Positions 32,096 to 38,862 of a stretch of DNA of 38,862 nt are shown piece after piece. A program made the translations under genes and the position numbers. Source of the stretch: Lachnospiraceae bacterium (GTDB lineage: Bacteria; Bacillota; Clostridia; Lachnospirales; Lachnospiraceae); assembly GCA_003979345.1 (NCBI GenBank), contig RYVZ01000032.1:1-38862 (forward strand), in the 5' to 3' direction. How positions within the stretch are numbered: position 1 is the stretch's first letter; the number at the start of each line of letters is the position of its first letter. The notes under the pieces were generated by a model. The model was not told the DNA's origin and made no database searches. It saw nothing but the letters and a program-made list of their open reading frames with translations.

Positions 32096-33963
32096 TAAAT
32101 ACGGTTTACAATCAAAATTTGGAAGCAATTGGCAATCGATATAATGAATTAAAGGATGCGATCGTGAGCGCGGAAACGGACGCTGGTCGGTTCCGCTCAT
32201 GCGATGTTCATGCAGAACTCTATGATACGGGAGAGCGGTGTGTTTTGATTGCGGCTAAAGATAACGGACCCGCATATCAGTTAGACAGCATGTACCGGCC
32301 AGACCTGGCGCCGTGGGTCTGGGGTGAACAGATGCAGATCGACAGGCAGGTCTATAGACCAAAGTATATCTTTTTTGGGATAGGAAACGGTTCGCTTTTG
32401 CGGATTTTGTTAAAATACAGCGACGATACACTGCGCGTGGTCGTCTATGAACCGTATTTGCTGTTCTTTCGGGAACTGATGGGTTTATGTGATTACAGCG
32501 ACTTAATTTCGGATGGGCGTGTAGAGTGGATCGTGGAAGATGTTCCCCGCGTTTTTGAGGAGTATCTTTACCGCTTTGCGGATTTTCGGGATTTGAATAA
32601 ACTGTATTATCAGCCATATCCGAATTACCGAAATTTGTTTTCGAAAGAGCAGCAGGATACAAGATGGAGCGTGCAGCTTTTTCATAACTCGGTTCAGGCG
32701 ACGCAGGACGTCCTGATGCGTTATGGGAAACAGTATTTTACCAATACGATCCGGAATATGGCAGATTTGGTCCGCACGAAATCTTTGTTGGATTTCTATG
32801 AAAAAATGCCGAAAGAGATGCCGTTCATCATGGTGGCGTCGGGTCCGTCGTTAGATAAAAATATTGACGAACTGAAAGGGTTAAAAGGCAAGGCGTTTAT
32901 TATGGCGGCGGATTCTGCGCTGCGCGTGCTGCTCAAACATGACATTATTCCTGATATGTTTGTTTCCGTGGACGCACTGAAGAATCAAAAGCACTTTGAA
33001 TATCCAGGAGTTGAGAATATTCCTATTTTTACGGATGGCACGAATAATTTTCGGACTTTATTAAAAGTCAAAGCGCCGAAATTCTTTATGAATGATATGA
33101 ACCCGCATGTGAATTACTTTTTGACGAAAAGGGAGATACTTCTGCCCAGCTTTTCGTCGGGCGGTTCCGTGGCAAATGATGGCTATGCGCTTGCCGCGGC
33201 GATGGGCTTTCAAACGATCATTCTTGTGGGACAGGACCTGGCGTATACGGATAACAAGACACATTCGCAGGAATCCGTGCGCGGGGAATGGAAGATGGAT
33301 GCAAACGAATTCATTCATGACGAGGCGGAGGGATATTATGGCGGAAAGGTGAAGACCTCGCATGAGTTTCAGCTTTATCAGAAGTGGTTTGAGGAGGAGA
33401 TTCCCAAACATCCCGAGTGTCATACGATCAATGCGACGGAGGGCGGTGTCCTGATCAGAGGCGCAGAGAACATGCCGCTTGCGGATGCGGTGGCGCGCTA
33501 TTGTACGAAGGAATATGATATCGCGGGTATTTTCGACTCGATCGGGGATGCGTTCGACGATGAGACGAAGCGCGATCTGATCGCCTATCTGCAAAAAGCT
33601 CCGGAGGAATTGCGGGAATTGCAGAGGAAGGCGAAGAACGCGATCAGGGACTACGACAAGATGATTGAGATCGCTTACAGCGGGAAACTTAAACAGGGCG
33701 AGCTGAAGCGCCTGCTTACTAAGACTGCGGAGGTCAGCCGTCTAATGGAAAAGGAACCTGTCATGTTCTATATTCAGAATGCGATGCAGGAGACGACGCA
33801 CGATCAGCTGCAGCAGGTTTACGCAGCGCAGGAGACGGCGCGCGATGAATTGATCTATACGGCAAAGATCGGGAAAGAGTATCTGGAAGTTGTGGCACGG
33901 ACTATTGATCAGTGTATGCCTGAAATCGAACAGTATATGGGGCAGTTATCGGAAATTTTGTAA
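32092..33963 (+). CDS. Motility accessory factor, DUF115 (flagellin glycosyltransferase)
   Basis: This 623-aa protein has an N-terminal Maf-flag-type region (YIFFGIGNGSLLRILLKY about 92-109; VVVYEP about 116-121) and the central DUF115/MptE-like domain with IMVASGPSLDKNIDEL (246-261), AADSALRVLLKHDIIPDMFVSVD and FSSGGSVANDGYALA followed by LVGQDLAYTDN. The C-terminal 120 residues are helical. Maf proteins transfer nonulosonic acids (pseudaminic/legionaminic type) to Ser/Thr of flagellin before export. The nearby NeuB-type synthase fits that role. The start overlaps the preceding gene by ATGA. Confidence 0.9.
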   Translation: MINTVYNQNLEAIGNRYNELKDAIVSAETDAGRFRSCDVHAELYDTGERCVLIAAKDNGPAYQLDSMYRPDLAPWVWGEQMQIDRQVYRPKYIFFGIGNGSLLRILLKYSDDTLRVVVYEPYLLFFRELMGLCDYSDLISDGRVEWIVEDVPRVFEEYLYRFADFRDLNKLYYQPYPNYRNLFSKEQQDTRWSVQLFHNSVQATQDVLMRYGKQYFTNTIRNMADLVRTKSLLDFYEKMPKEMPFIMVASGPSLDKNIDELKGLKGKAFIMAADSALRVLLKHDIIPDMFVSVDALKNQKHFEYPGVENIPIFTDGTNNFRTLLKVKAPKFFMNDMNPHVNYFLTKREILLPSFSSGGSVANDGYALAAAMGFQTIILVGQDLAYTDNKTHSQESVRGEWKMDANEFIHDEAEGYYGGKVKTSHEFQLYQKWFEEEIPKHPECHTINATEGGVLIRGAENMPLADAVARYCTKEYDIAGIFDSIGDAFDDETKRDLIAYLQKAPEELRELQRKAKNAIRDYDKMIEIAYSGKLKQGELKRLLTKTAEVSRLMEKEPVMFYIQNAMQETTHDQLQQVYAAQETARDELIYTAKIGKEYLEVVARTIDQCMPEIEQYMGQLSEIL

Positions 33964-33968
33964 GAAGC

Positions 33969-34020
33969 ATATCAGAAGGAATCCGTTTTAAGGCGGGTTC
34001 TTTCTGATATTGGGTTTTAT
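33969..34020 (+). terminator. Terminator-like hairpin after Maf
   Basis: A 17-base arm (33969-33985, ATATCAGAAGGAATCCG) pairs with 33994-34010 with two G-U pairs, around an 8-base loop, and is followed by TGGGTTTTATTT. The stem is long; the U-tract is imperfect. Confidence 0.7.
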
Positions 34021-34074
34021 TTCGGGATATTTTTTCATATGGGTGTCGTGTAAATGAAGTTTTTGTCTCTGTGT

Positions 34075-34101
34075 TACATTTTTTGCACAATATGCCGATA
34101 A
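34075..34101 (+). promoter_or_regulatory. Possible sigma-28 promoter for the nonulosonate synthase
   Basis: GCCGATAA (34094-34101) is an exact flagellar -10 consensus. Fifteen bases upstream lies TACA (34075-34078), one change from TAAA. The remaining 146 bases to the start codon are A+T-rich with no other recognised element. If real, sugar synthesis would be timed with flagellin. Confidence 0.5.
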
Positions 34102-34247
34102 TATATATGTGATATTTCATAATAAAATGATATATTTATAATGTTAGATTTAATTGATATGGGAACGAAGGGGATTTTCTCAAATAGGATAAAAGATTTT
34201 CAAAGAGAATCAATAATTTTATATGAAAATAGTTAAGGGGGCGCGAT

Positions 34248-35750
34248 ATGGCGAGACAGGATATTTTTCAGGATTTATTTATTTTTGAGATGGCGAACAG
34301 TCATCAGGGCAGCGTGGGACATGGAATTGATATCATTCGTGCGATGGGAAGGGTGGCACGAAAATACAATGTGAAAGCGGCTGTGAAGCTTCAATACCGC
34401 GATATGGACACATTCATTCATCCTGATTTTAAGGAGCGCAAGGACGTGCCGCATGTGGAACGGTTCATGAGCACAAGGCTGACCTACGAGCAATTTTGCC
34501 AATTGGTGGATGCGGTCAGATCGGAAGGAATGCTGACGATGAGCACGCCGTTTGACGAGAAGGGCGTGGAGTGGTGCACCGACCAGGGACTGGATATTAT
34601 AAAAGTGGCAAGCTGTTCGGCGTTGGATTGGCCTCTTTTAACAAAAGTGGCGTACGCGCATAAACCGATCATTCTCTCCACGGGAGGAAAGACGCTCTCG
34701 GATATTGACAAGCTTTATAATTTCTTTTCCCATAAGGGCTGTACGTTTGCATTCATGCATTGTATTGCGGAATACCCGGCGCCGGAAGAGAATCTCCAGT
34801 TAGACTTCATCGACAGGATGAACCGCAGATATCGGGATATTACGATAGGGTATTCCGGTCATGAAGATCCTGATAATAATACGGTGCCCATGCTTGCCAT
34901 TGCGAAGGGCGCAAAGATCTTGGAGCGTCATGTCGGACTTCCGACTGAGACGATCAAATTAAATGCATATTCCATGAATCCGGAACAGGCAGATAAGTGG
35001 GTGGAAGCAGCGCTTCTGGCAAAAAAGATGTGCACGATGAAAAAGAAAAACGACAAGTATGTCAGCCAACCGGAATTAGATTCCCTGCGTTCGCTCATGC
35101 GCGGCGTATATGCGAAACACCCGATTAAGGCGGGGGACGTTATGACGGAGGCTGACGTGTTCTACGCAATGCCGTGCCAGGACAGGCAGCTTACGAGCGG
35201 TGAGTTTAAGGACGGTATGATTGCGAGCCGTGATTATGCGGAGAATGAGAAACTTGTGGAGACGCCGATGCTGACCGGGGTTGGCATCGTACGAAGTGCA
35301 GTACATGATGCGAAGGGTATGCTGTATGAGGCTGGTATCGCGCTTGGCAATGATTTTGAGGTAGAGATCTCGCATCATTACGGAATGAAGCATTTCAGAC
35401 AGACAGGTGCGATCATCATTAATATTATCAATCGGGAATACTGTAAGAAATATATCATCGTTCTTCCGGGGCAGTTCCATCCGCTTCATGCGCACCGCGT
35501 AAAAGAGGAAACGTTTCAGGTGCTTTATGGCGACTTGAAGGTGCAGATTGAGGGTCAGGATGAAAAGACACTGCATCCGGGAGATATGCAGACGGTGCTG
35601 CGCGGCGAATTTCATTCGTTCTCATCTGATACCGGCGCGATTTTTGAAGAGGTATCGACCCGGCATATGAAGTCAGACTCTTATTATAAAGACCCTGAGA
35701 TCGCGAGAATGGATCCGATGGAGAGAAAAACATTTTTGAAGAAATGGTAA
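34248..35750 (+). CDS. NeuB-type nonulosonate synthase with SAF and cupin domains
   Basis: The 500-aa protein has three domains. Residues 1-265 are a NeuB barrel (EMANSHQGS 14-22, KLQYRDMDTF 48-57, STPFDEKGVEW 99-109, HCIAEYPAP 171-179, IGYSGHEDP 200-208, ERHVGLP 226-232), which condenses phosphoenolpyruvate with a six-carbon amino sugar. Residues about 285-345 are an antifreeze-like SAF domain (HPIKAGDVM). Residues about 365-480 are a cupin with metal-type ligands His411, His414, His416, Glu420/421 and His456. The cupin fusion is absent from standard NeuB, PseI and LegI and may epimerise or isomerise the substrate or product. GGGGGCG precedes the ATG. Confidence 0.85.
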   Translation: MARQDIFQDLFIFEMANSHQGSVGHGIDIIRAMGRVARKYNVKAAVKLQYRDMDTFIHPDFKERKDVPHVERFMSTRLTYEQFCQLVDAVRSEGMLTMSTPFDEKGVEWCTDQGLDIIKVASCSALDWPLLTKVAYAHKPIILSTGGKTLSDIDKLYNFFSHKGCTFAFMHCIAEYPAPEENLQLDFIDRMNRRYRDITIGYSGHEDPDNNTVPMLAIAKGAKILERHVGLPTETIKLNAYSMNPEQADKWVEAALLAKKMCTMKKKNDKYVSQPELDSLRSLMRGVYAKHPIKAGDVMTEADVFYAMPCQDRQLTSGEFKDGMIASRDYAENEKLVETPMLTGVGIVRSAVHDAKGMLYEAGIALGNDFEVEISHHYGMKHFRQTGAIIINIINREYCKKYIIVLPGQFHPLHAHRVKEETFQVLYGDLKVQIEGQDEKTLHPGDMQTVLRGEFHSFSSDTGAIFEEVSTRHMKSDSYYKDPEIARMDPMERKTFLKKW

Positions 35751-35879
35751 AAGGGGATCGGAAGAATTGTACAGCGGGTTCCGGTTATGCGGAATATGCG
35801 TTAAAGAGGACATGTTTCAGAAGACATTTGCGCGCAAGACACGGTCATGCATAGGACGGAGCGGATGAGGTAGGCGGCG

Positions 35880-36233
35880 ATGGACAGATCGGAGAGCATG
35901 AAAAAAGAAATTTTGGCACAATATAAGAGTGTGCGCCAGTTTGCATTGGAAATGGAGATCCCGTATTCCACTTTGGTCACGGCATTGGACAGGGGCATTG
36001 ACGGCATGGCATATGGCACGGTGATCGGCATGTGCGATAAGCTGCGCATCAATCCCGAGGATTTTACGCCGATCGATGAGGAAACGAACAGTTCGAGCCG
36101 GAAGCTTTTACAGGATAAGGTGATGAAACGTTTTCTCAAATTAAATAAGCAGGGCAGGGAGCGCGTTTTAGAGATCATGAACGATATGGCACAGCTTGAG
36201 AAGTATGCGGAAAAAAAGCGTGAAGGGAATTAG
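35880..36233 (+). CDS. Small HTH (XRE-like) DNA-binding protein
   Basis: The 117-aa protein has an N-terminal Cro/XRE-type helix-turn-helix (about residues 15-60: SVRQFALEMEIPYSTLVTAL, then GTVIGMCDKLRINPEDF) and a charged helical tail (KLNKQGRERVLEIMNDMAQLEKYA) of the sort that dimerises. The first ATG is at 35880; ATG 35898 is an alternative because GGAG lies nearer. It lies between nonulosonate genes and probably regulates them or a nearby promoter. The 129 bases before it hold no clear promoter. Confidence 0.8.
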   Translation: MDRSESMKKEILAQYKSVRQFALEMEIPYSTLVTALDRGIDGMAYGTVIGMCDKLRINPEDFTPIDEETNSSSRKLLQDKVMKRFLKLNKQGRERVLEIMNDMAQLEKYAEKKREGN

Positions 36234-36270
36234 CGGTTCTAATGAATAAGCACAGCGGGAGGGTTTTAGA

Positions 36271-36705
36271 TTGCAGCCGATTTTGATCAAAGACAAGGAT
36301 GAAACATTAGCGATTATTATTAAGGGAAACGAGCAGGATGAAGGCATTCGCTTTTTTACGCCGGATGACTATTCACAGCAGCTTGCCTATATGCATCATC
36401 CGACGGGAAAGCTGATAAAACCTCATGTGCATAATGTGATTCACCGCGAGGTTCACTATACGCAGGAAGTTTTGGTGATCAAACGTGGAAAGCTGAGGGT
36501 TGATTTTTTTGATCAGGACAAAAATTACCTGAAGAGTTATATTTTGAACGCGGGAGACATTATCCTGCTTTCAGCGGGAGGGCATGGCTTTGAGGTGCTT
36601 GAGGAAGTTGAAATGTATGAGATCAAACAGGGACCGTATGCGGGCGATGCGGACAAGACCCGGTTTGAATTTCGGGTGGAGCAACCTGTTTTTGTGGAGG
36701 AATAA
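36271..36705 (+). CDS. Stand-alone cupin protein
   Basis: This 144-aa single-domain cupin starts at TTG 36271 behind GGGAGGG. Cupin motif 1 is visible as KPHVHNVIHREVHYTQEVLVIKRG (about residues 50-73, His52/His54 and Glu66), and motif 2 as GDIILLSAGGHGFEVLE (about 95-111). Members in glycan clusters are sugar isomerases, epimerases or small-molecule sensors. The divergent C-terminal YEIKQGPYAGDADKTRFEF suggests a specific subfamily. It is placed between the regulator and the sugar aminotransferase. Confidence 0.78.
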   Translation: MQPILIKDKDETLAIIIKGNEQDEGIRFFTPDDYSQQLAYMHHPTGKLIKPHVHNVIHREVHYTQEVLVIKRGKLRVDFFDQDKNYLKSYILNAGDIILLSAGGHGFEVLEEVEMYEIKQGPYAGDADKTRFEFRVEQPVFVEE

Positions 36706-36791
36706 CCGGAAAGAAGGATTTTGCAATCCTAAGAACTGTGCTGGAGGACAGATATAAGGATCGCGTATCAGGAAAGGAGCAGATTTTAAGG

Positions 36792-37907
36792 ATGAGTGAT
36801 TTTATTCCGGTCAACGAACCGTTACTGAACGGAAACGAGAAAGCATATTTATGTGAGTGTATCGATACGGGATGGATTTCGAGCGAGGGACCGTTTGTGA
36901 AGCGGTTTGAGAAGGAGATGGCGGCATATGTCGGCAGGAAACATGGCATCGCAGTCTGTAACGGAACTGCGGCGTTAGAGGCGGCTGTACAGGCGCTTGA
37001 CCTGGAAAAAGGTTCTGAGGTCATTCTTCCGGCGTTTACGATCATATCCTGTGCGCAGGCGGTCACAAAGGCCGGGCTTGTACCGGTCGTCATCGACTGT
37101 GAGCCGGATACGTGGAACATGGATGTCAGCCGGATAGAGGAGAAGATCACGGATAGGACCCGCGCGATCATGGTCGTTCATATTTACGGGCTTCCTGTCG
37201 AAATGGATGCCGTGCTGGAGCTTTCGAAAAAATATGGCTTAAAGGTGATCGAGGATGCGGCGGAGATGCATGGACAGACCTATCGCGGGAAACAGTGCGG
37301 GAGCTTTGGCGATATCAGCATTTTCAGCTTTTATCCAAATAAGCATATTACCTGCGGCGAGGGCGGCATGATCATGACGGATGACGATATGCTTGCCGAG
37401 CGCTGCCGCGGCGTGAGAAATTTATTTTTTTCGGCAAGAAGATATATGCATGAGGAGATCGGCAGTAATTTCCGCATGACGAATATGCAGGCGGCGATCG
37501 GTGTTGCACAGTTGGAAAAGATCGACGAGCATATTCTGCGAAAGAGGGAGATCGGGCATCGATACGATGAATTGTTTGCGGACTTACAGGATGTGATGCT
37601 TCCGGTTCCAAAGCGGGATTATGCGGATAATATTTATTGGGTATACGGCATGGTCATCGGCAGCAGGTATGATTTTGACGCGCAGGAAGCGATGAAGCGG
37701 CTTGGAGATATGGGGATTGGCGCGAGATCGTTTTTTTATCCGATACACAGGCAGCCGGTTTATGTGAAGCAGGGCATGTTCAAGAATGTATCCTGCCCAA
37801 ATGCGGAACGCATTTCCGAACGTGGATTTTATATCCCGAGCGGGCTTGGCATTACGGATGAGCAGATAGAGATCGTCGCAAAAGCAGTAAAAACATTGTT
37901 CGCGTAA
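36792..37907 (+). CDS. DegT/DnrJ/EryC1 sugar aminotransferase (perosamine-synthase-like)
   Basis: This 371-aa PLP enzyme starts at ATG 36792 (AAGGAG upstream; a GTG frame extension to 36738 is less likely). It reads IPVNEPLLNGNEKAYLCECI at the N-terminus, has the cofactor segment EDAAEMHG, and the Schiff-base lysine in FYPNKHITCGEGG near residue 197. That lysine context is most like 4-amino-4,6-dideoxyhexose (Per/RfbE-type) synthases, which transaminate a 4-keto-6-deoxy nucleotide sugar. It fits a 4-amino step toward legionaminic or pseudaminic-type acids or a 4-aminohexose. It is one of two DegT paralogues in the window. Confidence 0.86.
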   Translation: MSDFIPVNEPLLNGNEKAYLCECIDTGWISSEGPFVKRFEKEMAAYVGRKHGIAVCNGTAALEAAVQALDLEKGSEVILPAFTIISCAQAVTKAGLVPVVIDCEPDTWNMDVSRIEEKITDRTRAIMVVHIYGLPVEMDAVLELSKKYGLKVIEDAAEMHGQTYRGKQCGSFGDISIFSFYPNKHITCGEGGMIMTDDDMLAERCRGVRNLFFSARRYMHEEIGSNFRMTNMQAAIGVAQLEKIDEHILRKREIGHRYDELFADLQDVMLPVPKRDYADNIYWVYGMVIGSRYDFDAQEAMKRLGDMGIGARSFFYPIHRQPVYVKQGMFKNVSCPNAERISERGFYIPSGLGITDEQIEIVAKAVKTLFA

Positions 37908-38012
37908 AATAGGATTCGGCTAAAAACATGGTTCGCATAAGAGGCAATGGATGCAGATCCGGTGGAAACGACAGGAGCGCGGACTGTTTCGACGTATGAT
38001 GGGGAGCAGTGC

Positions 38013-38585
38013 ATGAAGGTTATTTATATTGGAGAAATCCCGGTCAGACTGGAGCGCAGACGAATCAAAAATATCAATTTGTATATCCGTCCGCCGCACG
38101 GGGACGTGCTTGTGACGGTGCCGTTTCGTGTCAGCGAGGCACAGGTCCTGCGTTTTCTTTCGGAAAAGGAGAAGTGGATCGTAAGCCACAGGGCACGGAT
38201 GACCGAACGTGCAGAGCAGGACCGGGAAAACAGACTGCGCACGATGACGGATCGGCATGTGACGGATGCAGAGCTTGCGTATCTGAAAGAACAGATCGAA
38301 TGTTATGCGGCAAAGTGGGAGCCGGTCATGGGCGTGCATTGTCTGCGCTGGACGATCCGTGACATGAAAAGCCGTTGGGGAAGCTGTACAGTCGCCAAAA
38401 AGACGATCCGCATGAACCTGCAGCTTGCGAAAAAGCCCGCAGAATGTGTGGAATACGTAGTAGTGCATGAATTAACGCATCTTTTGGAACCAAGTCATAA
38501 CGAACGGTTTCACGCGTATATGGCACGTTTTCTGCCGGATTATAAGGAGCGCAAACGACGCTTGGAAGATTGCGGTTTTAGATGA
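38013..38585 (+). CDS. YgjP-like metallopeptidase (DUF45)
   Basis: The 190-aa protein starts at ATG 38013 with GGGGAG upstream; the frame extends to 37947 but the added residues do not look like the family. It has the N-terminal basic strand region (RLERRRIKNINLYIRPP), the MKSRWGSC motif (about residue 120) and the zinc site VVHELTHLLEPSHNERF (HExxH plus downstream His) near residues 147-163. The family is a predicted zinc-dependent protease/hydrolase of unknown substrate. It is probably unrelated to the glycan genes. Confidence 0.88.
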   Translation: MKVIYIGEIPVRLERRRIKNINLYIRPPHGDVLVTVPFRVSEAQVLRFLSEKEKWIVSHRARMTERAEQDRENRLRTMTDRHVTDAELAYLKEQIECYAAKWEPVMGVHCLRWTIRDMKSRWGSCTVAKKTIRMNLQLAKKPAECVEYVVVHELTHLLEPSHNERFHAYMARFLPDYKERKRRLEDCGFR

Positions 38586-38681
38586 CCGTGAGTTTTTTGC
38601 GGGGGTTGTACGAGATTTGCATAGGATTTTACACGGTAAGATCAGTTAAATTTTTCTTATCAATTTTTTTGCAAAATATAC

Positions 38682-38710
38682 TTGCTTTTTTATGTAGAAT
38701 CCTGTATACT
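38682..38710 (+). promoter_or_regulatory. Sigma-A promoter for tRNA-Gln
   Basis: TTGCTT (38682-38687), a 17-base spacer and TATACT (38705-38710) precede the tRNA by 77 bases. The region from 38586 to here is A+T-rich and otherwise without recognised features. Confidence 0.6.
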
Positions 38711-38787
38711 TGACAAGTGTTAGGCGGTGATGCAGTTGAAGTAACGATGGTATTGTACTCGTTCAGGCTGTTACACTGTCATATTAT

Positions 38788-38859
38788 TGGGCTATCGCCA
38801 AACGGTAAGGCAACGGACTCTGACTCCGTCATTTCAAGGTTCGAATCCTTGTAGCCCTG
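38788..38859 (+). tRNA. tRNA-Gln(CTG)
   Basis: A full cloverleaf is visible: acceptor TGGGCTA (38788-38794) with TAGCCCT (38852-38858), D-arm GCC/GGC, anticodon stem ACGGA/TCCGT with loop CTCTGAC (anticodon CTG, reading CAG), a five-base variable region, and T-stem CAAGG/CCTTG with loop TTCGAAT. Position 1 (T) faces position 72 (T), so the end pair is a mismatch where tRNA-Gln normally has U-A. The discriminator is G. The next bases are CTT, so CCA is not encoded. Confidence 0.93.
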
Positions 38860-38862
38860 CTT

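Noticed and set aside
36738..36791. N-terminal extension of the second DegT aminotransferase from a GTG
   Set aside because: The extra 18 residues do not resemble the family start, and AAGGAG supports ATG 36792.
38709..38714. TTGACA as a second -35 box before the tRNA
   Set aside because: It overlaps the TATACT -10, and no -10 box lies 16-18 bases downstream.

Overview
The window reads as a chromosomal segment of a motile, low-to-moderate-GC Gram-positive bacterium of the Clostridia, most like the Lachnospiraceae (Roseburia/Eubacterium/Butyrivibrio type). The grounds are the gene order flgM-flgN-flgK-flgK-flgL-fliW-csrA-flaG-fliD-fliS-flagellin, flagellar sigma-28 type promoters (TAAA-N15/16-CCGATA), strong AGGAGG ribosome sites, a CBir1-like flagellin N-terminus, and no LPS or outer-membrane genes apart from one LpxD-like sugar acyltransferase. 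The genus assignment is inference.

Region 1 (1-17823, all + strand) is a surface-glycan cluster. It holds six glycosyltransferases (the first is cut by the window edge), a polysaccharide-deacetylase-like protein, and a three-gene set resembling the Wlb/Wbp route to UDP-2,3-diacetamido-hexuronate: an oxidoreductase, an N-acetyltransferase and an aminotransferase. It also holds an LpxD-like acyltransferase, a membrane-bound PglF/WbpM-type nucleotide-sugar 4,6-dehydratase, an FkbM methyltransferase and a serine-acetyltransferase-like protein. Embedded after the dehydratase is an unusual run of a class-IV (IlvE/Dat-like) aminotransferase, an HpcH/HpaI-type aldolase and a LysA-like PLP decarboxylase. 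Together these could build and decarboxylate a hydroxy-amino acid. I regard this as the best candidate for an undescribed pathway in the window.

Region 2 (17824-19131) is a junction. A small unknown minus-strand gene lies downstream of a frame-broken relative or partner, and the promoter of that pair carries a perfect 7+2+7 palindrome in its spacer. Divergently, a 95-codon unknown gene has its own sigma-A promoter, a leader hairpin with a GGA loop, and a strong terminator.

Region 3 (19172-31540) is the late flagellar locus. A sigma-28 promoter drives flgM, flgN, two different flgK genes, an oversized flgL, fliW and csrA, and ends in a terminator whose 3' arm contains the -35 of the next sigma-28 promoter. 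That promoter drives flaG, an oversized fliD, fliS and a second coiled-coil chaperone-like gene. A third sigma-28 promoter drives flagellin, whose leader has a hairpin with a GGA loop plus a GGA-rich ribosome site. This is a textbook-looking CsrA target that would be relieved by FliW. Several junctions carry long perfect stem-loops directly after the stop codon without a U-tract.

Region 4 (31588-38585) looks like flagellin-glycosylation machinery. A sigma-A promoter drives a 121-aa unknown protein translationally coupled to a DUF115/Maf motility accessory factor. Next comes a NeuB-type nonulosonate synthase fused to SAF and cupin domains, preceded by a GCCGATAA sigma-28-like element. It is followed by a small HTH protein, a stand-alone cupin, a DegT/DnrJ/EryC1 aminotransferase and a YgjP-like metallopeptidase. 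The window ends in a tRNA-Gln(CTG) with its own strong promoter. I saw no CRISPR array, insertion sequence, prophage or rRNA.
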